Positions 28,234 through 36,546 of a stretch of DNA of 64,000 nucleotides are shown here, one piece after another (the stretch's first letter is position 1; every line of letters starts with the position of its first letter). This DNA comes from Lutimonas halocynthiae (GTDB lineage Bacteria > Bacteroidota > Bacteroidia > Flavobacteriales > Flavobacteriaceae). The stretch spans positions 596,983-660,982 of the forward strand of contig NZ_JAUFQO010000001.1 in assembly GCF_030409835.1 (NCBI RefSeq), written 5' to 3'. The position numbers and the translations under genes are program-made. Under the pieces are notes generated by a model, which saw only the letters and a program-made list of their open reading frames with translations, made no database searches and was not told where the DNA came from.

Positions 28234-29089
28234 AGAATTACTTAAAAAGGTTAGAAAGATTGAGATCAAGACAAGAAGATTGTCTGACCACATTTTTTCG
28301 GGAGAATACCATAGTTCCTTTAAGGGGCGAGGTATGACCTTTTCTGAAGTGAGACAGTATCAATTTGGTGATGACATCAGGTCTATCGATTGGAATGTTA
28401 CCGCCAGATATAATGAGCCTTATATCAAAGTCTTTGAAGAAGAACGAGAATTGACCATGATGCTTGTTGTTGATATAAGCGGGTCGGAATCATTTGGAAC
28501 AACTCAGCAATTTAAAAGAGATATATTAACCGAAATAAGCGCAACACTTGCTTTTTCAGCAATCCAGAATAATGACAAAGTTGGGTTGTTGTTGTTTTCT
28601 GATGAGATTGAATTGTTCATTCCTCCAAAAAAGGGGAAAACACATGTGCTTAGAATCATCAGAGAATTGATTGAGTTCAAACCCAATAGCAGAAAAACTG
28701 ACCTTACCCAAGCTTTACGATATTTTTCAAATGTGATGAAGAAAAAGGCGATTGTCTTTATACTATCAGATTTTATTGATACAGGTTATGACAGCGCATT
28801 AAAGATTGTTGGGAAGAAACACGACGTAACCGGAATCAGGGTATATGATAAACTGGAAACAGAATTACCTAAGTTAGGAATGGTGCCCATGCGAGATGCG
28901 GAAAGTGGGCAGATCAAATTGGTCAATACAAATTCTAAATCTGTGAGAACGAATTATCGTGCCAATTACTTGAAAACAGTAGATTACTACGAAGATTCTT
29001 TTACAAAGAGTGGTTCGGGTGTAATCAACACCAGGATTGATGAGAGTTACGTTAAAAAGTTATTGGGCTATTTCAAAAGAAGGGCATAG
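28223..29089 (+). CDS. DUF58 domain protein of the bat operon
   Basis: A 288-residue cytoplasmic protein. The DUF58 signature RQYQFGDDIRSIDWNVTARYNEPYIK spans residues 49-74 and is followed by a VWA-like fold with a DISGSES MIDAS start near residue 87. DUF58 proteins accompany MoxR ATPases. The start is GTG (28223): an in-frame stop lies a few codons upstream, and the MDTKELLKKVRKIEIKTRRL N-terminus matches homologues. A short inverted repeat follows at 29093-29113. Confidence 0.93.
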   Translation: MDTKELLKKVRKIEIKTRRLSDHIFSGEYHSSFKGRGMTFSEVRQYQFGDDIRSIDWNVTARYNEPYIKVFEEERELTMMLVVDISGSESFGTTQQFKRDILTEISATLAFSAIQNNDKVGLLLFSDEIELFIPPKKGKTHVLRIIRELIEFKPNSRKTDLTQALRYFSNVMKKKAIVFILSDFIDTGYDSALKIVGKKHDVTGIRVYDKLETELPKLGMVPMRDAESGQIKLVNTNSKSVRTNYRANYLKTVDYYEDSFTKSGSGVINTRIDESYVKKLLGYFKRRA

Positions 29090-29092
29090 TAT

Positions 29093-29113
29093 TTCAATCT
29101 ATTGATGATTGAA
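29093..29113 (+). repeat. Small inverted repeat between the DUF58 gene and the next bat gene
   Basis: TTCAATC and GATTGAA form a 7-base stem with a 7-base loop. There is no T-tract. It may affect mRNA stability within the operon. Confidence 0.35.
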
Positions 29114-29124
29114 TTGAAAATTGA

Positions 29125-30123
29125 ATGAAGAAAATGAGATATTTATTTTATCTATTATATAACATCAAAAACGCTAAGAAAACGAGTTTGGGCCATGGAA
29201 CCAATAGTTTTAGAAGGGTTTTCACTTTGTTGTTTTTGTTCATTGGCATAGTAGGATACGGACAAGTTTCCTCTAAAATTGATACGACAAGTATCAGGAT
29301 AGGTGAACAGTTTAATTATGAAATTATAGTTGACCAAACTTCAGATGTTCGCTTCCCAAAACTGGAATTAGACAGTTTAAACAGAATTGGGGTAGTTACA
29401 TCTCATGAGATTGATTCTTTAAAGAATCAATTGATCAAAAAATATACTTTAACCAGTTTTGACAGCGGAAGGTACGTTTTACCAGGACAGGAGATTTTTA
29501 TAAAAGACAAAAGATTTCTTACTGAAGATGTGATTATTGATGTGGCAACGGTTCCTGTAGATACAATCAAGCAACCGATGTATCATATCAAGGATATAGA
29601 AAACGAACCTTATCTGTTTAGTGATTATTTAAACTATTTCTGGGGCTTAATTGCCTTGTTAATCATTATTGGTCTGATACTCTATTTTGTTTTAAGAGAT
29701 AAACCAACGGAGGAAGAGATTTTATTGAGAATTCCTCCTTTTGACGCAGCTAAAAAGAGGTTAAAGGAGCTAGACGGGAAGGAACTTATTTCTCAGAATA
29801 AGATCAAGTTATACTATGTTGAATTGACGGATATCGTAAGAACATTTATAGAGAGAGAATTAAACATCCCTGCCTTAGAATCTACAACCGATGAATTATT
29901 AGAAACGATTACTGATTTTAATAGTAGCAGTAAACTCAATATACCAAAAGACACTTTGGTCAAATTGCAGAAGTTATTGCAGGAAGCGGATCTTGTAAAA
30001 TTTGCCAAGTCAAAACCTTTGCAAAATGAAATTAGCCTGCATAGAATGGATGCAGAAGGAATTATAGATACACTACATCCAATTCAGTTGGAAACTAAAG
30101 AAGAAGAAGATGATAGGGAGTAA
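29125..30123 (+). CDS. Single-pass membrane protein of the bat operon (DUF4381-like position)
   Basis: A 332-residue protein with an N-terminal signal or anchor (RRVFTLLFLFIGIVGYGQ, residues 30-47). Residues 50-165 are a beta-rich periplasmic domain resembling the BatD type at low level. A transmembrane helix (YFWGLIALLIIIGLILYFVL) is near residues 171-190, and the cytoplasmic tail of about 140 residues contains KLYYVELTDIVRTFIERELNIP, a block also seen at the BatD C-terminus. It fills the slot between DUF58 and batA. No biochemical role is known. The first 29 residues could be removed by a later start, as MRYLFYLLYN is also available. Confidence 0.75.
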   Translation: MKKMRYLFYLLYNIKNAKKTSLGHGTNSFRRVFTLLFLFIGIVGYGQVSSKIDTTSIRIGEQFNYEIIVDQTSDVRFPKLELDSLNRIGVVTSHEIDSLKNQLIKKYTLTSFDSGRYVLPGQEIFIKDKRFLTEDVIIDVATVPVDTIKQPMYHIKDIENEPYLFSDYLNYFWGLIALLIIIGLILYFVLRDKPTEEEILLRIPPFDAAKKRLKELDGKELISQNKIKLYYVELTDIVRTFIERELNIPALESTTDELLETITDFNSSSKLNIPKDTLVKLQKLLQEADLVKFAKSKPLQNEISLHRMDAEGIIDTLHPIQLETKEEEDDRE

Positions 30124-30124
30124 T

Positions 30125-31111
30125 ATGGAGTTCACAAATCCGGGTTTTCTATGGCTGTTATTGCTCATTCCAGTATTGGCTGTGTGGTACTTTTTTGTAA
30201 GAAAGAAGGATAATGCGAATTTACATATTCCCAGTGTTGCAGGATTTCAACAGAGCAATATATGGGCAAAATTAAAACCGATGCTCTATGCAATGAGGCT
30301 GCTTGCTATCGCCTTGTTGATCGTTGCTTTGGCGCGTCCAAGAAATGTAGAAGTTAGTAAAAGGAGTAAAACTACCCGTGGAATTGATATTGTCATGGCA
30401 ATTGACGTTTCAGCAAGTATGTTAGCAAAAGACCTGAAGCCAAATCGGCTTGAAGCCTTAAAAAATGTGGCAAGTAAATTTGTTCAGAAAAGACCAAATG
30501 ATAGAATTGGCATTGTGGTTTATGCGGGTGAAAGCTTTACGCAGACTCCAATAACCAGTGACAAAACCATCATTCAGAATACGATCAGAAAAATTAAATG
30601 GGGTCAAATTGAAGATGGAACCGCCATTGGAATGGGTTTGGGTTCAGCCGTAAATAGGTTAAAAGACAGCAAGGCAAAAAGTAAGGTTATTATTTTGCTT
30701 ACGGATGGTGTTAATAATACTGGGTTTGTAGACCCCAAGACGGCAACGGAACTGGCCAAACAATTAAATATAAAAGTGTATACGATTGGATTGGGTACAA
30801 ATGGTACCGCATTATTTCCGGTGGCAAAGGATTTAAACGGCAAGCTAATTTTCAGGAATGCACCGGTAGAAATTGATGAGGAGCTTTTAAAATTCATCGC
30901 TGCTGAAACGGATGGAAAATATTTCAGGGCTACGGGAAATAAAAAGCTTGAAGCCATATATGAGGAAATAAATAAGCTTGAAAAAACCGAAATAGAGGAG
31001 TTCAAGTATTATAATTATCAAGAAAAATTCAGACCCTTGATCTTACTTGCAGGATTTCTGATCATGTTAGAAATGTTGTTGAGATTCACGGTTTATAGAA
31101 GTTTTATCTAG
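30125..31111 (+). CDS. batA: BatA, VWA domain membrane protein
   Basis: A 328-residue protein from the ATG at 30125; an in-frame start at 30110 would overlap the preceding gene and adds five residues. Layout: BatA N-terminal helix (NPGFLWLLLLIPVLAVWYFF), a second helix near residue 65 (LRLLAIALLIVALARP), a VWA domain with MIDAS AIDVSASM near residue 92 and LLTDGVNNTG, and a C-terminal helix (ILLAGFLIMLEMLL). In Bacteroides fragilis, bat genes affect aerotolerance. It acts at the inner membrane together with BatB and MoxR. Confidence 0.93.
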   Translation: MEFTNPGFLWLLLLIPVLAVWYFFVRKKDNANLHIPSVAGFQQSNIWAKLKPMLYAMRLLAIALLIVALARPRNVEVSKRSKTTRGIDIVMAIDVSASMLAKDLKPNRLEALKNVASKFVQKRPNDRIGIVVYAGESFTQTPITSDKTIIQNTIRKIKWGQIEDGTAIGMGLGSAVNRLKDSKAKSKVIILLTDGVNNTGFVDPKTATELAKQLNIKVYTIGLGTNGTALFPVAKDLNGKLIFRNAPVEIDEELLKFIAAETDGKYFRATGNKKLEAIYEEINKLEKTEIEEFKYYNYQEKFRPLILLAGFLIMLEMLLRFTVYRSFI

Positions 31112-31121
31112 TTAGTAAAAT

Positions 31122-32156
31122 ATGTATCAAATAGAGGAACCAAAATATTTTTACTTATTTGTCGCCATTGCGATCTTATTGCTGTTCTATCTTCTGAACT
31201 GGTTTTGGAAGGTGAAAAAGCAAAAGGAGTTTGGTGATCTTTCTTTGTTGGAGCAATTGAGTCCTCAAAAATCTGTTTTTAAACCGGCTTTAAAAATGAT
31301 TTTTGTGCTATTGGGCTTATCACTGTTGATCATTGCAATGGTTAATCCCAAAATGGGAACCCAATTAAAGACGGTAAAAAGGCAGGGAGTTGATATTGTT
31401 TTTGCCCTGGATGTATCAAAAAGTATGCTTTCTGAAGACATTGCGCCTAATCGACTGGAAAAATCTAAGCAAATCATATCAAAGATCATTGATAAACTGG
31501 GTAGTGATCGTGTTGGTATCATTATCTATGCGGGGAATGCATATCCTTTACTTCCTATCACGACTGATCATGGCGCTGCGAAGATGTTTTTGCAAAATGC
31601 AGGTCCTGATATGGTTTCATCACAAGGGACGGCAATTAATGAGGCTTTAGAATTATCAAAGACTTTCTTTGATGATGATACGCAAACCAATAGGTTTTTA
31701 TTCGTGATTTCTGATGGTGAAGATCACGAAGAGAAGTCGAGCGATATTGCGAAAGAAATTGTTGATCTTGGCATTAGAACCTATACGATAGGAGTAGGGA
31801 CAAACAAGGGAGGCCCCATTCCTATAAAGAAAAAAGGAAAATTTCTGGGATATAAAAAAGACAACAAAGATGAAGTTGTTATTACGAAATTGAATGTGGA
31901 AACATTAAAGGATATCGCCGATAAAGGTGATGGAAAATATATATATGGAAATAAAACCTCTAAGACTATAGAATATGTTGAAGAGCTATTATTGAAGGCA
32001 GATAAAAAAGAGTTTGAGACAAAACAATTCTCTGATTATAAGGACCAGTTCCAATGGTTTATCGGCTTTGGTTTGTTAATGTTGGTATTAGATGTTTTCT
32101 TATTGAACAAGAAAACGAAATGGGTACAAAAGTTGAATTTATTTAATGAACGGTAA
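31122..32156 (+). CDS. batB: BatB, VWA domain membrane protein
   Basis: A 344-residue protein with an N-terminal helix (YFYLFVAIAILLLFYLLNWFW), a second helix near residue 62, a VWA domain with FALDVSKSML near residue 92 and VISDGEDHEE near 197, and a final helix near 305 (WFIGFGLLMLVLDVFLL). It is the paralogous VWA partner of BatA. Its stop is just before the batC start used here, or overlaps an earlier ATG by eleven bases. Confidence 0.94.
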   Translation: MYQIEEPKYFYLFVAIAILLLFYLLNWFWKVKKQKEFGDLSLLEQLSPQKSVFKPALKMIFVLLGLSLLIIAMVNPKMGTQLKTVKRQGVDIVFALDVSKSMLSEDIAPNRLEKSKQIISKIIDKLGSDRVGIIIYAGNAYPLLPITTDHGAAKMFLQNAGPDMVSSQGTAINEALELSKTFFDDDTQTNRFLFVISDGEDHEEKSSDIAKEIVDLGIRTYTIGVGTNKGGPIPIKKKGKFLGYKKDNKDEVVITKLNVETLKDIADKGDGKYIYGNKTSKTIEYVEELLLKADKKEFETKQFSDYKDQFQWFIGFGLLMLVLDVFLLNKKTKWVQKLNLFNER

Positions 32157-32157
32157 A

Positions 32158-32982
32158 ATGAAAAATATAATTTACGTGTTGCTCTTTTTGCCTCTGACCA
32201 TATTTGCTCAGGAAAAAGAACAAGAGAAACAAGAACCGGTAAAGATTAAGTTGGCGGAGAAACAAATGTTGAGAAAGGGAAATGATCTTTACAAGCAAAA
32301 GCGATTTGTCGATGCGGAGGTTAAATATAAGAAAGCCTTAAAGGAAAATCAAAATTATGGTACGGCGGGCTATAATCTTGCCAATGCGGTTTATGAGCAA
32401 GACAGGTTTGAAGAAGCCTTGCCTCAATACGAACTGGTAGCCAAAAGTTCTGTTGCTGTTGAAACCAGAGAGAAGTCTTTCCATAATATTGGAAATGTGA
32501 TGATGAAAAACAAGCAGTATGATAAGGCTGTAGAGGCGTATAAAAAATCAATGATATTAAATCCGAGCGACGAAGAGACAAGATATAATTTAGCCCTTGC
32601 TCAAAAACTCCTTAAAGATCAACAAAATGATCAAAATAAGGACAAAGACAAGGATAAAGATAAAGACCAAGATAAGGATAAGAATCAAGATCAAGATCAA
32701 AACAGCGAAAATAAAGACCAGGAAGAGGATCAGGGAGAAGACGAGAAAAAGGATCAGAATGAAAATGAAGGAGACAATGAAAATGATCAAAACGACCAGC
32801 AAGATCAAAAGAACGAGGGTGATAAAAAGGAACAAAAAAAGCAACCTCAGCCAAATCAATTGAGCCAGCAACAAATTCAACAATTGCTGGAAGCCATGAA
32901 TAATGAAGAGAATAAAACACAGCAAAAAGTAAATGCCAAAAAGGCAAAAGGTAAAAAAGTCGATCAGGAAAAAGATTGGTAA
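32158..32982 (+). CDS. batC: BatC, TPR protein with long acidic low-complexity tail
   Basis: A 274-residue secreted protein from the ATG at 32158, which gives a compact signal peptide (YVLLFLPLTIFAQ). An ATG at 32146 is also in frame and would overlap batB. TPR repeats occupy about residues 35-145 (GNDLYKQKRFVDAEVKYKKAL; YDKAVEAYKKSMILNPSDEE). Residues about 150-225 are almost only Lys, Asp, Gln, Asn and Glu in short repeats. The C-terminus is a helical QIQQLLEAMNNEE block. BatC likely bridges BatA/BatB and BatE in the periplasm. The low-complexity part probably forms an extended hydrophilic linker. Confidence 0.9.
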   Translation: MKNIIYVLLFLPLTIFAQEKEQEKQEPVKIKLAEKQMLRKGNDLYKQKRFVDAEVKYKKALKENQNYGTAGYNLANAVYEQDRFEEALPQYELVAKSSVAVETREKSFHNIGNVMMKNKQYDKAVEAYKKSMILNPSDEETRYNLALAQKLLKDQQNDQNKDKDKDKDKDQDKDKNQDQDQNSENKDQEEDQGEDEKKDQNENEGDNENDQNDQQDQKNEGDKKEQKKQPQPNQLSQQQIQQLLEAMNNEENKTQQKVNAKKAKGKKVDQEKDW

Positions 32983-33033
32983 ATAAAAACGTCATTTTGT
33001 CGTTAAAGTGAACTGAGAATGAAAGTTTAGAAA

Positions 33034-34797
33034 ATGAAAGCGAAGTATTTATCCATATTGGTATTGCTCATAACAGCGCAAAACGTTATCGCACAGGTGA
33101 CGTTCAAAACGGCTGTTAGTAAAACTGAACTGGGTCTAAACGAAAGATTGCGTATTGAGTTTTCAATTGATAAGCAAGGTGGGGATGATTTCACTCCTCC
33201 TGATTTTAAAAACTTCAAGGTATTAGCTGGTCCAAGTCAGTCTAGCAGTTTTTCTTCGATTAACGGGAAGACTTCTTATAAATTAACCTACACCTATGTA
33301 ATCCAGCCAACTGCTAAGGGAACTTTTACGATTCCTTCTGCTACCGTTCTCTATGATGGGGAACTTATCAAATCTAATACGGTTAGGATATCTGTGACGG
33401 ATGCTGTGGATATTCCTGAGGATCCTAATGACCCAAGATATGTAGCACAACAAAACATTCATTTAGTGGCTGAAGTGTCTGATATGACCCCTTATGTGGG
33501 TGAGAGTATTTCAGTTGTTTATAAATTATATGTTGACATTAACAAAGTAAATGTTCAAAATACAAGGGAGGCTTCATCCCCTTCATTCAATGGTTTTTGG
33601 AATCAAAACATCGAAGTTAAAAAGTGGGTGGCAAAAAATGGAACCTATGGTGGTAAACCCCATCGTTTTGTGATTGTCAGGAAGACAGTTTTAATTCCTC
33701 ATAAATCAGGAAAGCTTGAAATAGAACCTCTTGAAATGGAGATTACTGCCGGGATTCCAATGGGCAGGAGAGATTTTTTCGGGAATATGTTGATGAATGA
33801 TGTGAATTTCACACTGACCTCTGGTAGAAAAATCATAAGAGTTAAAGAATTACCAACCGAAAATAAACCCTTTAACTTTAGCGGTGCCGTAGGTGATTTT
33901 GACTTCTCCGTTACACCTAGTAAAACGGATCTTAAGGCGAATGAATCAGCCCAAATAAAAGTAGAACTGAAAGGTCAAGGAAATCTTAAGCTGGTTAAAT
34001 TACCGGGTATTTCAACTCCGAACGGTTTGGAAGAATATGAACCAGAACACAAAGAGAATATCAGAACTACCATGAGCGGTCTTAAAGGGAGCGTTTATGA
34101 CCAATATGCGGTTGTTCCTCAATCAAGAGGTAAGTTCAAGATTCCGGGTGTTTCATTTTCATATTTTAATCCAAAAGAAGAAAAGTATTATTCAGTTGAA
34201 ACCGAACCCATAGTATTAAATGCCCTGACTGGTGTGGAAGTATCAGATCAGAATGTGATAGGTAACAATAAACAGGCTGTGGTTAGTAATGAAGGTGATA
34301 TTAGGTATATTCATTTGAAAACAAGTTTTGTTTCGACCTTGAAGGATGAGGATTTCATGGATTCTAATTTATTTTATGTGCTAATGATTTTGCCTTTGTT
34401 ATCGATTCCATTAGGTATCTATATAGGTAAAAAGAAACAGCAGAGGGATAGTGACATCATAGGAAACAAGCGAAGGAAAGCCGATAGATTGGCAAGAAAG
34501 TATCTGTCTCAGGCGAGAAAAGTATTGGGTAAAAAAGAAGCTTTTTATATTGCCTTAGAAAAAGCACTTCATAATTACCTTAAGGCTAAACTACACGTAG
34601 AAACAACAGATATCTCTCGTGAGAGAATTGCAGAGATCCTGAAAAAGAGACAGGTGGATGAAAACACTATACAGGAGTTTGGTACGGTTTTGGAGAATTG
34701 TGATTATGCCCGTTATACACCATCTACTGATGTGATGATGAAGAAAGAATATGAAAATGCCAAAAGAGTAATAGCGAAAATTGATAAACAGTTATAG
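33034..34797 (+). CDS. batD: BatD family protein
   Basis: A 587-residue BatD-type protein. It has a signal peptide (LSILVLLITAQNVIAQ), repeated Ig-like beta domains over residues 20-430 (TYTYVIQPTAKGTFTIPSATV; GKLEIEPLEMEITAG), a transmembrane helix near residue 450 (FYVLMILPLLSIPLGIYIG), and a helical cytoplasmic tail including ALEKALHNYLKAKLHVETTD. BatD is the large periplasmic part of the Bat complex. Length is usual. The gap to batC is 51 bases. Confidence 0.94.
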   Translation: MKAKYLSILVLLITAQNVIAQVTFKTAVSKTELGLNERLRIEFSIDKQGGDDFTPPDFKNFKVLAGPSQSSSFSSINGKTSYKLTYTYVIQPTAKGTFTIPSATVLYDGELIKSNTVRISVTDAVDIPEDPNDPRYVAQQNIHLVAEVSDMTPYVGESISVVYKLYVDINKVNVQNTREASSPSFNGFWNQNIEVKKWVAKNGTYGGKPHRFVIVRKTVLIPHKSGKLEIEPLEMEITAGIPMGRRDFFGNMLMNDVNFTLTSGRKIIRVKELPTENKPFNFSGAVGDFDFSVTPSKTDLKANESAQIKVELKGQGNLKLVKLPGISTPNGLEEYEPEHKENIRTTMSGLKGSVYDQYAVVPQSRGKFKIPGVSFSYFNPKEEKYYSVETEPIVLNALTGVEVSDQNVIGNNKQAVVSNEGDIRYIHLKTSFVSTLKDEDFMDSNLFYVLMILPLLSIPLGIYIGKKKQQRDSDIIGNKRRKADRLARKYLSQARKVLGKKEAFYIALEKALHNYLKAKLHVETTDISRERIAEILKKRQVDENTIQEFGTVLENCDYARYTPSTDVMMKKEYENAKRVIAKIDKQL

Positions 34798-34819
34798 CTA
34801 TAGATTGATTTAAATAAAC

Positions 34820-35587
34820 ATGTTGAAATTTTTAATACATACCGTTTTTATTTCTTTACTGGTTTTTGCAGGCACTTCTGTACAGGCTCAGGTTCCTGAT
34901 AGTTTATTTGCATCAGCTAATAAATTATACCAGCAGGAAAAGTATATTGAAGCTTTAGAACAATATCAAAATATTGAAAAGTTAGATTTGGAATCTGCTT
35001 CTCTCTACTTCAATATGGCAAACATTTACTATAGAACAAATCAGGTAGCACCTGCCATTTATTATTATGAAAAGGCTTTAAAATTGAACCCGAATGACAA
35101 AGACGTAAGGTTTAATTTAGGATTCGCTAATAATATGATTCTAGACAATATTGAGCCGATCCCCAAAAGTTTATGGCAGAAATTCATGGATGGTATCATT
35201 TTAAGATTTACCTATGAAACTTGGTCGAAAATAGCTGTTGCTCTTGCTTTTCTCTTTGCTTTTTTATTTTTAATGTATCACTTTTCTTACAGTACCGGGA
35301 AGAAGAGGTTTTATTTTATTACCAGTATCTTATCTGTGATTTTTGTCACCACGAGTTTGTTTTTTGCATACAGAAATAAACACCATATGGATACCAACGT
35401 TGAAGCGATTATTTTCTATCCTGCTGCCGAAGTAAAAAATGCGCCAACCAAGTCTAGTGATGTATATTTTGAACTGCATGAAGGTACCAAAGTACTGATC
35501 CTGGAAACGCTGGACAACTGGAAAAAGATCAAAATTGCTGATGGTAAGATGGGATGGATCGATACCGCTGCAATCAAGGAAATTTAA
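34820..35587 (+). CDS. batE: BatE, TPR and SH3 domain membrane protein
   Basis: A 255-residue protein ending the bat operon. Signal peptide (LISLLVFAGTSVQAQ-like), TPR repeats at about 30-105 (ANKLYQQEKYIEALEQYQNI; APAIYYYEKALKLNPNDKDV), two transmembrane helices near 137-185, and a C-terminal SH3b domain (VYFELHEGTKVLILETLDNWKKI near 220). The layout matches BatE. A terminator hairpin follows 45 bases after the stop. Confidence 0.93.
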   Translation: MLKFLIHTVFISLLVFAGTSVQAQVPDSLFASANKLYQQEKYIEALEQYQNIEKLDLESASLYFNMANIYYRTNQVAPAIYYYEKALKLNPNDKDVRFNLGFANNMILDNIEPIPKSLWQKFMDGIILRFTYETWSKIAVALAFLFAFLFLMYHFSYSTGKKRFYFITSILSVIFVTTSLFFAYRNKHHMDTNVEAIIFYPAAEVKNAPTKSSDVYFELHEGTKVLILETLDNWKKIKIADGKMGWIDTAAIKEI

Positions 35588-35631
35588 GTATTGAGTAGAT
35601 CTGGCTTTTATACTTCTACAATAAGACTTCA

Positions 35632-35656
35632 TTGGGTTTTAAACCAACAATTTTTT
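35632..35656 (+). terminator. Intrinsic terminator after batE
   Basis: TTGGGTTTTAAACCAA forms a short AT-rich hairpin with a bulged G, followed by six T residues at 35651-35656. Confidence 0.6.
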
Positions 35657-35695
35657 GATTAATGTTTACTTTTTGAAATAAGTGACATGAGTCAA

Positions 35696-35745
35696 GCCTT
35701 CACTTAAGTGAAGGCCTCATTTAAGTGAGCCCCTCACTTAAATCA
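35696..35745. repeat. Cluster of TTAAGTGA-type palindromes in the batE/methyltransferase intergenic region
   Basis: Three tandem copies of one word occur. The first is a perfect 20-base palindrome at 35696-35715 (GCCTTCACTTAAGTGAAGGC). The second (35717-35729) and third (35733-35745) are imperfect copies, CTCATTTAAGTGAG and CTCACTTAAATCA, and pair with each other around a CCC loop (12 of 13 bases). They lie between convergent genes and could be bidirectional terminators or a dispersed REP-like repeat. The TTCACTT/AAGTGAA core recurs in the terminator at 11622-11681. Confidence 0.75.
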
Positions 35746-35770
35746 CCCTCTGAGAACCCTAGGTATCCAA

Positions 35771-36535
35771 TCAAGGTTTAAAACAAACAGGTAAGATTTC
35801 TCCTTTTGCCAAGCAATATTTTTCTACGAGTTCAGGGCTTAGTTTCAGCGAATAATCGACTTCCTCAACATTAAATCCTGCGTTTCTTAATCGATCAAAA
35901 TAGTCTCTTCCATAAATTCTCACATGGTCGTATTGTCCAAAATGTGTTGCTTTGTCTTCAGGTGTTATGATATCTGGGTCTTCATATGTAGTTTCTCTTG
36001 CTAATTCTTGAGGAACCTGAAAAATACCCATTCCCCCGGATTTCATTACCCTATACAATTCTTTCATTGCTTTATTATCATCCTCTATATGTTCGAGTAC
36101 GTGATTACAAAAAACCAAATCAAATTCTCCATCTTTAAACGGAAGATCGAGGATATCTGCTTTAACGTCTACAATAGGTGAATAAAGATCTGCGGTAGTA
36201 TAATCAAGATGCTTCATTTTCTTAAATATGGATAAGAAGCATTGTTCTGGAGCCATATGTAGCACTCTTAAAGGTTTTTGGAAAAAATCTGTTTCATTTT
36301 TTAAGTATAACCAAAGCAAACGATGCCTTTCTAAAGAAAGTGTACTGGGTGAAAGGACATTTGGTCTTTGTTCTCCATAACCATAAGGTAAAAAGCGTTT
36401 AAAGCTTTTTCCATCTATAGGATCAGTATATCGATCTCCTTTTAACCAAACTGAAAGAATTGGCGTTGCGAGATAGCTCATTTTGATCAAATAGGGTCTC
36501 GGGATGGTATTCAGTACATATTTGAATAGCTTCAT
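35771..36535 (-). CDS. Class I SAM-dependent methyltransferase
   Basis: A 254-residue methyltransferase. The post-motif I acidic region VDVKADILDLPFKDGEFDLVFCNHVLEHIED (about residues 122-152) is canonical. Motif I itself is unusual: the loop reads LHMAPEQCFLSIF near residue 92 rather than a Gly-rich GxGxG. That variation is known in a Bacteroidetes clade of methyltransferases. The substrate is unknown. It follows map by 11 bases on the same strand, which suggests cotranscription. Confidence 0.85.
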   Translation of the reverse strand: MKLFKYVLNTIPRPYLIKMSYLATPILSVWLKGDRYTDPIDGKSFKRFLPYGYGEQRPNVLSPSTLSLERHRLLWLYLKNETDFFQKPLRVLHMAPEQCFLSIFKKMKHLDYTTADLYSPIVDVKADILDLPFKDGEFDLVFCNHVLEHIEDDNKAMKELYRVMKSGGMGIFQVPQELARETTYEDPDIITPEDKATHFGQYDHVRIYGRDYFDRLRNAGFNVEEVDYSLKLSPELVEKYCLAKGEILPVCFKP

Positions 36536-36546
36536 GTAATGATCTC

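Noticed and set aside
32640..32720. Possible tandem DNA repeat or CRISPR-like array in the batC tail
   Set aside because: Units are short, in frame with the protein, with no conserved repeat and no spacers; it is coding low complexity.
32590..32995. Several long minus- and plus-strand frames opposite or shifted from batC
   Set aside because: They result from the repetitive Lys/Asp/Gln codons of batC; their translations are low-complexity Leu/Ile/Phe or Lys/Arg runs.
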